Below, piece after piece: positions 28,766-35,249 of a stretch of 35,249 nucleotides of DNA (position 1 is its first letter; every line of letters starts with the position of its first letter). Origin of the DNA: CAYVGO01 sp964450725 (GTDB lineage Bacteria; Bacteroidota; Bacteroidia; Bacteroidales; UBA932); contig CAYVGO010000020.1 of NCBI GenBank assembly GCA_964450725.1, positions 1 through 35,249 on the forward strand, written 5' to 3'. The position numbers were made by a program, and so were the translations under genes. The notes under the pieces were generated by a model. The model did no database searches, had not been told where the DNA came from, and saw only the letters and a list, made by a program, of their open reading frames with translations.

Positions 28766-30331
28766 TTAATCCAAGTTGGGTTGAACTGTGTTTTTTTCTT
28801 TAAACTTTTTATAAATTACTGACTCTACAGATATGTGTTCTAATTTAGATTCTATCCAGGAGATAACGTCCAAATAAAGGAATGCCCGTTTTTCATAAGG
28901 GTGTTTTTCATAACTGCGTAAATTTTTTAGCAGGTTTCTCAAGTCTTCATTGACATTAATCTTGTTATCATTTTTTACTACGGCCTTTAGAAATCCGAAA
29001 ATTTCTTTCTGCACACCTTGTAGATTATTTTGGTTGGCTAAGAAACGATAACTTGACTTTAATTGATATTCTAAAAGCCAAGTATCTCCACTTTCATAAA
29101 CGGCAATTAATCTTAAAAGTCTGGCAAAGCATTGAAGGTCGGAACGTATATTGACATTGCTATAGTTAATAATATTATTCAGATGTAAAATTGCATTATG
29201 ATTATCTCCACTACCAAAGTAAAGACAGGCTATTTTGTAATAAAACAGTAATATTTGGTGTTGGTCAATCTTTGACTTGTAACTCTTTATAAACTGAAGC
29301 AAAGGCTGTATAATCTCTAAACCCTCAGTGAATTTTCCCATCGTAAAGAAGAGGTTGATTGAGTTAGTATAGTAGTATGTCTTGGCGAGCACTTCATCAT
29401 TGGGATCTAAGGGAGATTGTTTACTGTCAATTTCCTGTTTTAATAACAGTATTTCCTCTTTCAGTTTAGGATAGTGTTGCAGATAAAATAAAGTTTCCAT
29501 CATGCAGTTCAATGTACGAATGTAAAATGTAGAATAATTAATTCGCATTTGCTGATGGGTCTGAAACAATTCTTTATTTTTCTTGATATACTTGTAACAA
29601 GTGGTAAATTCTTGCAGGATGTAGTAGTACCAGTAGTAAGAAAGGTTATAATAGAATACTTCGTACAAACTTTGGTTTTTCAAATCTACGGAAGGTCGAT
29701 TTTTATGTAAGAAATCTTCCATAAACACAATATCATTACGATTTTTCACATGTCCCCGTTTGAGATAAAGGTCATATAACTTGAGAGACAAATTGGCAAA
29801 TTCGTTGATTTTTGCAATATGATTGGTAACCGTTAAAGATTCTCCGGCTAACTCGTCGGCACGTTTTGGGTGTTGGGTTGTGTTGTATTGAGCATGAATA
29901 ACCCGTTCAAAGTCTATAATTTCTAACTCTGTAACAAACAACATTTTGTCCTGTGCTCTCTTTTTTGCTTTTTGCAGGACTTTCAAACTTTCTTTGTAGA
30001 GTCTTTTTGAGTAGAGGATACGGGCAAAGTCTAACTGTTCATGAAGATCTATTTCACTATAGCGGTCAGAATTGGTTTGTCTCAAACTGATGAGGATTTG
30101 TTTTAACAAGTACAGTTTTGCTCCGGGTAATTGTTCTTTGGTTATTTTTGAGCGTTGTAAGATTTTCTTTTCGTCATATTCAGAAATCGCTTCCATTGCT
30201 TCAAATAGAAGCAGAAAGTGTGCATCTTTACTGTTACTCATGCGCGTTGCAAACAGTTTAAAGGCACGTTTTTCTGACTTGCTCATGGATTGTATCAACT
30301 CAAAAACACTATCTTGCTTAACCTTAGCCAT
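28766..30331 (-). CDS. Long helical-repeat (TPR-like) protein of unknown function
   Basis: This 521-residue protein is almost entirely alpha-helical, with many aromatic and Leu-rich helix pairs that look like degenerate TPRs (for example YKIACLYFGSGDNHNAILHL and LYSKRLYKESLKVLQKAKKR). The N terminus DSVFELIQSMSKSEKRAFKLF is a recognisable pattern of a conserved Bacteroidota family with no assigned function. No signal peptide or membrane helix. ATG 30331 (MAKVKQDSV) was chosen over one at 30373, because the -7 box at 30354-30361 lies between them. It heads a run of minus-strand genes and is tightly joined to rnhA. Confidence 0.75.
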   Translation of the reverse strand: MAKVKQDSVFELIQSMSKSEKRAFKLFATRMSNSKDAHFLLLFEAMEAISEYDEKKILQRSKITKEQLPGAKLYLLKQILISLRQTNSDRYSEIDLHEQLDFARILYSKRLYKESLKVLQKAKKRAQDKMLFVTELEIIDFERVIHAQYNTTQHPKRADELAGESLTVTNHIAKINEFANLSLKLYDLYLKRGHVKNRNDIVFMEDFLHKNRPSVDLKNQSLYEVFYYNLSYYWYYYILQEFTTCYKYIKKNKELFQTHQQMRINYSTFYIRTLNCMMETLFYLQHYPKLKEEILLLKQEIDSKQSPLDPNDEVLAKTYYYTNSINLFFTMGKFTEGLEIIQPLLQFIKSYKSKIDQHQILLFYYKIACLYFGSGDNHNAILHLNNIINYSNVNIRSDLQCFARLLRLIAVYESGDTWLLEYQLKSSYRFLANQNNLQGVQKEIFGFLKAVVKNDNKINVNEDLRNLLKNLRSYEKHPYEKRAFLYLDVISWIESKLEHISVESVIYKKFKEKNTVQPNLD

Positions 30332-30353
30332 GTTTATTTTTTTTATAGAAAAG

Positions 30354-30384
30354 CAAAAATATACTTTTTTCATGAGATTGCCAA
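30354..30384 (-). promoter_or_regulatory. Promoter of the helical-repeat gene and rnhA
   Basis: Read on the minus strand: TTGG (30384-30381), 19 bases, TATTTTTG (30361-30354). The start codon at 30331 lies 22 bases downstream of the box. Confidence 0.6.
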
Positions 30385-30447
30385 TATTTGGTAAGGCGGC
30401 AACCCCTTCATTTTATATTCAGCATTTTACATTTTACATTTCAGTAC

Positions 30448-30487
30448 TTCATTCTTTCATTCTTTAATTCCTTAATTCTTTCATAAA
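30448..30487. repeat. Octamer array upstream of ychF
   Basis: Five 8-bp words in register: TTCATTCT, TTCATTCT, TTAATTCC, TTAATTCT, TTCATAAA. They end six bases before the ychF -7 box and occupy its -33 region. Confidence 0.55.
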
Positions 30488-30492
30488 AACAC

Positions 30493-30500
30493 TACCTTTG
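30493..30500 (+). promoter_or_regulatory. -7 box of ychF
   Basis: TACCTTTG lies 37 bases before the ATG at 30538. The -33 region consists of the octamer array and gives no clear TTTG. Confidence 0.6.
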
Positions 30501-30537
30501 CACTCTTTATATTACTAATAACAATTATTTCTCTATT

Positions 30538-31641
30538 ATGGCATTACAATGTGGTATTGTTGGTTTACCCAATGTAGGTAAATCTACCTTATTTAACTGT
30601 TTAAGCACGGCAAAAGCACAATCGGCAAACTTCCCTTTCTGTACTATCGAACCTAATTTAGGGGTCATCACCGTTCCCGACATACGACTAACCAAGCTTG
30701 CCGAAATTGTAAAGCCGCAAAAAATAGTGCCAGCGACAATGGAGATGGTAGATATTGCCGGACTTGTAAAAGGAGCAAGTAAAGGAGAAGGATTGGGAAA
30801 TAAGTTTTTGGCACATATCCGTGAAACCAATGCTATAGTCCATGTATTAAGATGTTTTGACAATGACAATATTGTTCATGTTGACGGACAGGTAAACCCT
30901 GTAAGAGACAAAGAAATTATTGATACAGAGTTACAAATTAAAGATTTGGAACAAGTAAATAATCGTATTGCTAAAGTACAAAAACAAGCACAAACCGGTG
31001 GAGACAAAGAAGCACAACGAATGTATGAAATTCTGATGACATACAAAAACGTACTGGAACAGGGTAAAAATGCCAGAACCGTAGTATTGGATAATAAGGA
31101 AGATAAAAAACTGGCAGACTCTCTGTTTTTGTTGACTGATAAGCCGGTGTTGTATGTTTGTAATGTTGATGAGAAAAGTGCAAAGAATGGCAATGAATAT
31201 GTAGAGAAAGTAAGGCAAGCCACTGCTTCTGAGAATGCTGAAATTTTGGTGATTGCGGCTCAAACAGAAGCTGAAATTGCCGAACTGGAAACCTTTGAAG
31301 AACGTAAATTATTCTTAGATGAGTTAGGAATGGAAGAGAGCGGTGTTACACGATTAATCCAAGCCTCTTACAAATTACTGAACTTGCAAACTTACTTTAC
31401 TGCCGGAGTACAGGAAGTCAGAGCTTGGACATTCAAAAAAGGATACAAAGCACCACAAGCAGCCGGAGTAATTCACACTGACTTTGAAAAAGGATTTATC
31501 CGTGCTGAAGTGATTAAATACAATGACTTTATTACCTTAGGTTCTGAGCAGGCTTGTAAAGAAGCAGGGAAAATGAGTGTAGAGGGTAAAGAGTATGTTG
31601 TAGAAGACGGCGACATTATGCACTTCAGATTTAATGTGTAA
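30538..31641 (+). CDS. ychF: Redox/translation-linked ATPase YchF (OLA1 family)
   Basis: This 367-residue Obg-related P-loop protein prefers ATP. G1 is GLPNVGKST (9-17); the region SANFPFCTIEPNLGVITVPD is the family's switch I; G3 is DIAGLVKGASKGEGLGNKFL. The coiled-coil insert (about 130-195) and the C-terminal TGS domain (YFTAGVQEVRAWTFKKGYKAPQAAGVIHTDF, EYVVEDGDIMHFRFNV) are present. YchF binds ribosomes and affects stress responses. The start and length are standard. It is divergent from the helical-repeat gene. Confidence 0.95.
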   Translation: MALQCGIVGLPNVGKSTLFNCLSTAKAQSANFPFCTIEPNLGVITVPDIRLTKLAEIVKPQKIVPATMEMVDIAGLVKGASKGEGLGNKFLAHIRETNAIVHVLRCFDNDNIVHVDGQVNPVRDKEIIDTELQIKDLEQVNNRIAKVQKQAQTGGDKEAQRMYEILMTYKNVLEQGKNARTVVLDNKEDKKLADSLFLLTDKPVLYVCNVDEKSAKNGNEYVEKVRQATASENAEILVIAAQTEAEIAELETFEERKLFLDELGMEESGVTRLIQASYKLLNLQTYFTAGVQEVRAWTFKKGYKAPQAAGVIHTDFEKGFIRAEVIKYNDFITLGSEQACKEAGKMSVEGKEYVVEDGDIMHFRFNV

Positions 31642-31646
31642 TTATA

Positions 31647-31732
31647 GTGATTAGTGATTAGTGAAATACACCCTACGAATAACCACTAATCACTAACCGT
31701 TAACCATTAATCACTAACCACTAATCTCTAAT
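31647..31732. repeat. Heptamer array and hairpin before the phosphatase-like gene
   Basis: Seven heptamers in register (CACTAAT, CACTAAC, CGTTAAC, CATTAAT, CACTAAC, CACTAAT, CTCTAAT) fill 31684-31732 and end exactly at the ATG at 31733. On the other side, GTGATTAGTGATTAGTG (31647-31663) is the complement; TTAGTGATTAGTG pairs perfectly with CACTAATCACTAA (31684-31696) over 13 bp with a 20-base loop. Confidence 0.7.
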
Positions 31733-33310
31733 ATGTCTAAACCAATCTTTATTCTCCTAAGTTTACTTGTCTGTATCAAGTTATATGCTGCTGAAACTCC
31801 GAAATTAACTGTTGTGGTAGTGGTAGCAAAAATGAGTAACGATTACCTGCAACTATTTCAGAATAACTTTTCCGGTCAAGGATTTAATTTATTGTGTAAT
31901 AAGGGTGCATTATGTAAAAATGCAACTTATAGTACTGCCTTTACACAATCTTCGCCCTCTTTAGCCACCATAGCCACCGGTACTACACCTTCACAGCATG
32001 GTATTGTTGCCGACAGTTGGTATTCCAGAGAACAAAAAAGAATGGTCAACGCTTGTGAAGACAATCAGGTACAAACATTCAGAACCAGAGATTATGTAAA
32101 CTCTCTTTCTCCAAAGTTTCTCATCGGCTCTACGGTTGCAGATGAGTTGTCATACATCTACAAGAAGTCAAAGGTGGTCAGTATCAGTTTACGTCCGGAA
32201 CCGCCGATATTATTGGCCGGAAGAAATACACAGCATGTCTATTGGTTAGACAAAAGAAGCGGAGACTTTATAAGCAATAAATATTATGCTTCACAATTAC
32301 CGGCTTGGGTAGAGAGTTTTAACCAAAAGAGACTAATAGAAATCTACATTGAGAAAGCATGGAATCCGTTTTTGCAAACTTCAAAATATAGTTATCTTAC
32401 TCCCGACAGAACTTTCGAAACTTTAGGTACACAAGGAAAACGTAATCTCAGTTACGAAACTATCCTGCAACGGCCTTATGGAAACAATCTGGTCAAAGAT
32501 TTTGCTCTAACGGCTGTTGTCAATGAAAAATTAGGGCAAACCGCAGGTTCTTCCGACATCCTTTATCTTTACTTTGATGCCCAAGAAAACATTGCCCGAC
32601 AATATGGTTTATACTCTCCTGAGTGGGAAGATGCTTACTATAGATTAGACGATGATATTGCTCACCTGTTATCTTCTATAGATAACTTGGTGGGTAAAGA
32701 AAACTGCTTATTTATACTTACCTCTGACGGTGCTACGGAAAAAAGATTAGAGCAAAATAAAACAACACCCAACTACTTCAATCAACATTTTGCCAATGTA
32801 TTGCTTAAATCTTATATCAAGGCAAAATATGGTACAACTGACTGGATTGCCGAAATTTGCAACAGACAATTCTACCTGAATATCAACAATATCAAGAAAA
32901 GTAACAAAGACGTGGGTGCATTAACGCTGGAAATTGCAGAGTTTTTGAAAGAGTTTAAAGGAATTAGCGACGTGGTGATTGCCGACGAATTGAAACGTAA
33001 AGCCATTTGCAGCACTTATGTAAAACCTTTCTATGACAGTTATTATCCTGAACGCTCCGGAGATATTTTGATGATGTTACAACCTTACTGGTCTGACGTT
33101 GATGCCAAAACCACACACTTGGGAACACCTTACTTATATCACACCCACGTCCCGTTAATTTTCTATGGCCACAACATTCTTCCTCAACAAATCAATGACC
33201 CTGTAGATATGCAAAGCCTTGCCCCTACCCTGTCTAACTTACTCAATATTCCTCCCCCCATGTTTAGCAAATATGTAAAAATAATACCGCTACGAACAAA
33301 GGGAATGTAA
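31733..33310 (+). CDS. Alkaline-phosphatase-superfamily protein, probably catalytically altered
   Basis: This 525-residue secreted or periplasmic protein has a signal peptide (ending in KLYAAE). The frame follows the PafA-type phosphatase/phosphodiesterase plan: VVVVVAKMSNDYL at 27-39, FTQSSPSLATIATGTTPSQHGIVADSWYSR at 70-99, DAQENIARQYGLYSPEWEDAYYRLDDDIAHLL in the middle, LTSDGATE near 337, and HLGTPYLYHTHVPLIFYG near 460. Typical members read VVVDQMR, T-x-P-G-H-A, D-Y-x-G-H, T-A-D-H-G and H-G-T/S-P-Y at these places. Here the first Asp is Ala32, the nucleophile position is Ser73, and three metal-binding His positions are Asn, Gly and Leu; two Asp remain. It is full length and in frame, so loss of catalysis rather than gene decay is likely. 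No partner is known. Confidence 0.8.
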   Translation: MSKPIFILLSLLVCIKLYAAETPKLTVVVVVAKMSNDYLQLFQNNFSGQGFNLLCNKGALCKNATYSTAFTQSSPSLATIATGTTPSQHGIVADSWYSREQKRMVNACEDNQVQTFRTRDYVNSLSPKFLIGSTVADELSYIYKKSKVVSISLRPEPPILLAGRNTQHVYWLDKRSGDFISNKYYASQLPAWVESFNQKRLIEIYIEKAWNPFLQTSKYSYLTPDRTFETLGTQGKRNLSYETILQRPYGNNLVKDFALTAVVNEKLGQTAGSSDILYLYFDAQENIARQYGLYSPEWEDAYYRLDDDIAHLLSSIDNLVGKENCLFILTSDGATEKRLEQNKTTPNYFNQHFANVLLKSYIKAKYGTTDWIAEICNRQFYLNINNIKKSNKDVGALTLEIAEFLKEFKGISDVVIADELKRKAICSTYVKPFYDSYYPERSGDILMMLQPYWSDVDAKTTHLGTPYLYHTHVPLIFYGHNILPQQINDPVDMQSLAPTLSNLLNIPPPMFSKYVKIIPLRTKGM

Positions 33311-33391
33311 ATGTCGAATTTGGGGTAATAGACATAGAGACAATATGATTTATCTTATCTTTTGATTACACCGTTTCTGTATATACTAACA

Positions 33392-34816
33392 ATGCTCAAC
33401 GTTAAACATCAATACCCTATCGAAGGATACATAGAACGTCGTTCTATGTATCCTTCGAAGGTCGTTCTATGCATACTTAGAAGGTCGTTCTATGCATACT
33501 TAGAAGGTCGTTCTAAACATACTTCGAAGAGGTCTCTAAATATACTTAAAAGATGTATCGAAAAAACAATAGCCTATTCCTTTTTTTGTATCATCTTTGT
33601 ATGGGCTGTACAAGGTTACGCAAAAATCCCTCAACAATATATCAATCATCAATATAACATAAAGATATATCAACAAATAGAGAAAAAGCAATATGACTCG
33701 GCAATGTATTGTACAGAAAAGTACTACAGGCAAAAAAGCATTACAGAAAAAGAGTATTATCGCAATATAGCAGAACTCTCTTTTTTGTTACAGGATTATC
33801 TAAAAGCGGCTCACGCATACAGTTGGCAACTCGCCAATACAAAAAATAATGATGACCGGCAACAATATAGATTAAGATTAATACAATGTTATGCCGCCCT
33901 ATCTCAAGACTCTATGGCTCTCTATTACTTGCGGCAATATCTTGTACATTCCCCAAAAATCAGAGAATACCTCATCCAAAGCGATACTTTATTCAACAAC
34001 CTCCAACATCTCTCTTGGTGGAAAGAACTGTGGAAAGAAGAGCATTATACAGAAGCAGACTTGATATACTCAGAGTTACAATGGTTAGATTATAGAAAGG
34101 AGTACGAAGAATTAATTTACTATTACCAGTCGCAACCCGACTCTTTAGTCAGCCTTAATACCAATAATCAATATTTATATGCACAAAGCCTCTATCGGCT
34201 GGGTTCTTTACAAAGTGCAATCCATGAATTAAAGAATATCATACAAAAAAATCCGAATCACAGCCAAGCCTTACAGTTGCTTGTAACCATTCATAAAGAG
34301 AAACAACAATACAAAGAACTTATTGCTACAGGACATCAACTCTTGAACTCAGCCCCCTTTCTTTATGAGCCCTATTTAGAGATTGCGCAAGCACTATATT
34401 ATCTTAAAAAATACAAAGACAGTCAATCTTACCTTACGTTTTATCTTCAACTTACGTCCGGCAATGAAAATGCAATATGGTTAAGTGTTTTGCTCGCTTA
34501 CCATCGTAAAGAATATACAGATGTATTAGAACAAATAACCATACTAATCAATAACAATTACCGGTTGAATGAAACATTGCTATTACGTGCCGAAGTCTAT
34601 TTTGAGACAGATTTACCGCAATATGCCATACAAGACATTCTGCAAAGAATTAGACTTCAGCCGTTGACCGATGATTTAATCCTAAAGTATGTAAAGCGGC
34701 TTGAACTCCTTCAGGATACAAAGTCTTGCTGCCTTTTACTCCAAAGTGCAACAACAAGTATTAACCCCGATATTGACCTTCTTCGGAAGAAATATTGCAA
34801 ATCAAAGAAACAATGA
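33392..34816 (+). CDS. TPR-type protein whose 5' end contains a repeat array
   Basis: This protein of about 474 residues, if started at ATG 33392, has a body of repeated helix pairs of TPR type: KQYDSAMYCTEKYY, YLYAQSLYRLGSLQSAIHEL, PNHSQALQLLVTIHKEKQQY, EPYLEIAQALYYLKKYKDS and NETLLLRAEVYFETDLPQYA. A signal-peptide-like segment (CIEKTIAYSFFCIIFVWAVQGYAK) occurs near residues 55-80, an unusual distance from the start. The preceding DNA is a 23-bp array (33421-33548) read in shifting frames, so residues about 15-55 are encoded by repeat DNA. The only later in-frame ATG before the signal-like segment is at 33446, still inside the array. The stop TGA overlaps the rimM ATG (ATGA), giving translational coupling. 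The role is unknown; export to the periplasm is likely if the segment is a signal. Confidence 0.7.
   Translation: MLNVKHQYPIEGYIERRSMYPSKVVLCILRRSFYAYLEGRSKHTSKRSLNILKRCIEKTIAYSFFCIIFVWAVQGYAKIPQQYINHQYNIKIYQQIEKKQYDSAMYCTEKYYRQKSITEKEYYRNIAELSFLLQDYLKAAHAYSWQLANTKNNDDRQQYRLRLIQCYAALSQDSMALYYLRQYLVHSPKIREYLIQSDTLFNNLQHLSWWKELWKEEHYTEADLIYSELQWLDYRKEYEELIYYYQSQPDSLVSLNTNNQYLYAQSLYRLGSLQSAIHELKNIIQKNPNHSQALQLLVTIHKEKQQYKELIATGHQLLNSAPFLYEPYLEIAQALYYLKKYKDSQSYLTFYLQLTSGNENAIWLSVLLAYHRKEYTDVLEQITILINNNYRLNETLLLRAEVYFETDLPQYAIQDILQRIRLQPLTDDLILKYVKRLELLQDTKSCCLLLQSATTSINPDIDLLRKKYCKSKKQ
33421..33548. repeat. 23-bp tandem array with a near-perfect palindrome
   Basis: Five 23-bp units start at 33434, 33457, 33480, 33503 and 33526; the second and third are identical (GAAGGTCGTTC, TATGCATACTTA) and the others have one to several changes. 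At the left end CGAAGGATACATAGAACG (33421-33438) and CGTTCTATGTATCCTTCG (33440-33457) form an 18-bp inverted repeat around one base. It overlaps the 5' part of the TPR-type gene. Confidence 0.8.
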
Positions 34817-35249
34817 CAGAAAATTATCAATGGATAGGTAAAGTGAAACGAAGCTTCGGCAAGGATGGACAACTCTCCCTTACAGTTCAAAACACTGAGG
34901 GTATTTTGGCTAAAGACAAATTTCTTTTTGTGAGTATCAATGGTATATTCGTACCCTTTAAAGTAGAGTCTGTTGAGCAAACAAGAGGACAAGTCATTGT
35001 CAAGTTTTATGACTATGATACAGAAGAGAAAATCAAGTTTCTCATCGGAGAGCCCTTATATACCAACCAGCCCGTAGTAACAGAAGAGGAAGTAACAGAC
35101 AATGATTTATCTTACTTTGTCGGCTTCACATTTACAGACAAAACCTCCGGCAGTTCGGGTACAATTACCGACTTTTACGACTACCGTAACAATCCGCTCT
35201 GGGGTGCAAATGTCAGCGGTATTTCGGAAGAGGTACTTATTCCTTGCGT
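34813..35249 (+). CDS. rimM: Ribosome maturation factor RimM, N-terminal part (runs off the window)
   Basis: The frame starts at ATG 34813, overlapping the stop of the TPR gene by four bases, and is open to the edge, giving 145 residues. The N-terminal RimM beta-barrel domain is recognisable: IGKVKRSFGKDGQLSLTVQN (8-27), the Bacteroidota-type INGIFVPFKVES and KIKFLIGEPLYTN. The second (PRC-barrel-like) domain begins at about 107 with LSYFVGFTFTDKTSG, GTITDFYDY and EEVLIPC. RimM binds the 30S head (uS19) and helps 16S rRNA maturation in the cytoplasm. The missing C-terminal part is about 25-35 residues by usual family length. Confidence 0.8.
   Translation, partial: MTENYQWIGKVKRSFGKDGQLSLTVQNTEGILAKDKFLFVSINGIFVPFKVESVEQTRGQVIVKFYDYDTEEKIKFLIGEPLYTNQPVVTEEEVTDNDLSYFVGFTFTDKTSGSSGTITDFYDYRNNPLWGANVSGISEEVLIPC

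Noticed and set aside
30525..31263. Several minus-strand frames inside ychF
   Set aside because: Shadows of a highly conserved gene; low-complexity Phe/Ser/Leu translations.

Overview
The window looks like a chromosomal segment of a low-GC Bacteroidota, most likely order Bacteroidales. The pointers are: TAnnTTTG -7 boxes, often with a TTTG or TTG about 19-20 bases upstream; the absence of obvious Shine-Dalgarno sites; an HU-like/DUF4469 DNA-binding protein; a fused aspartate kinase-homoserine dehydrogenase; YfhO; and Bacteroidota-type RimM and GT51 proteins. Species cannot be fixed from the sequence.

Layout. 1-730: 5' end (minus strand) of a secreted repeat protein cut by the window edge. 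760-3570: a repeat-rich island built from paired palindromes (REPIN-like units) around a RAYT-type Y1 transposase, with a triple 178-bp tandem copy and other palindromes; the HU/DUF4469 gene lies inside it. 3630-4721: membrane-anchored AraC-type regulator. 4842-9102 (minus): thrA, preceded by a tightly coupled DUF4276/AAA-ATPase pair that resembles a two-gene defence cassette. 9188-11632: YfhO. 11867-14220 (plus): Gfo/Idh/MocA oxidoreductase and ilvA. 14251-16050 (minus): YhdH-type reductase and a DsbD/ArsG-like permease. 16531-16614: tRNA-Leu(CAA), with a very clear promoter and terminator. 16669-19547 (plus): GT51 glycosyltransferase and fabD. typA (minus) and msrBA (plus) diverge from a symmetric promoter box. 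22639-24346 (minus): three envelope genes, outer-membrane protein - lipoprotein - paralogous outer-membrane protein. 24347-25038: gene-free and repeat-rich. 25039-30331 (minus): hexosamine-kinase-like protein, a DUF4325 STAS-like protein, a STAS-HATPase protein, pcm, rnhA and a long helical-repeat protein. 30538-35249 (plus): ychF, an alkaline-phosphatase-superfamily protein with most metal ligands replaced, a TPR protein and the start of rimM.

How the parts relate. Most genes are housekeeping: threonine/isoleucine metabolism (thrA, ilvA), fatty acid synthesis (fabD), cell wall (GT51), translation (typA, ychF, rimM, tRNA) and repair (msrBA, pcm, rnhA). The accessory layer is the REPIN/RAYT island, the ATPase-DUF4276 pair, the STAS/HATPase/DUF4325 module and the three-gene envelope cluster. 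Two apparently ordinary enzymes, the kinase half of ThrA and the phosphatase-like protein, have lost residues normally needed for catalysis.

The least expected structure is in the intergenic DNA. Several unrelated short arrays have a 21-23 bp period, about two helical turns (2329, 3374, 12922, 24827, 33434), and heptamer arrays lead to the start codons of ilvA and of the phosphatase-like gene.
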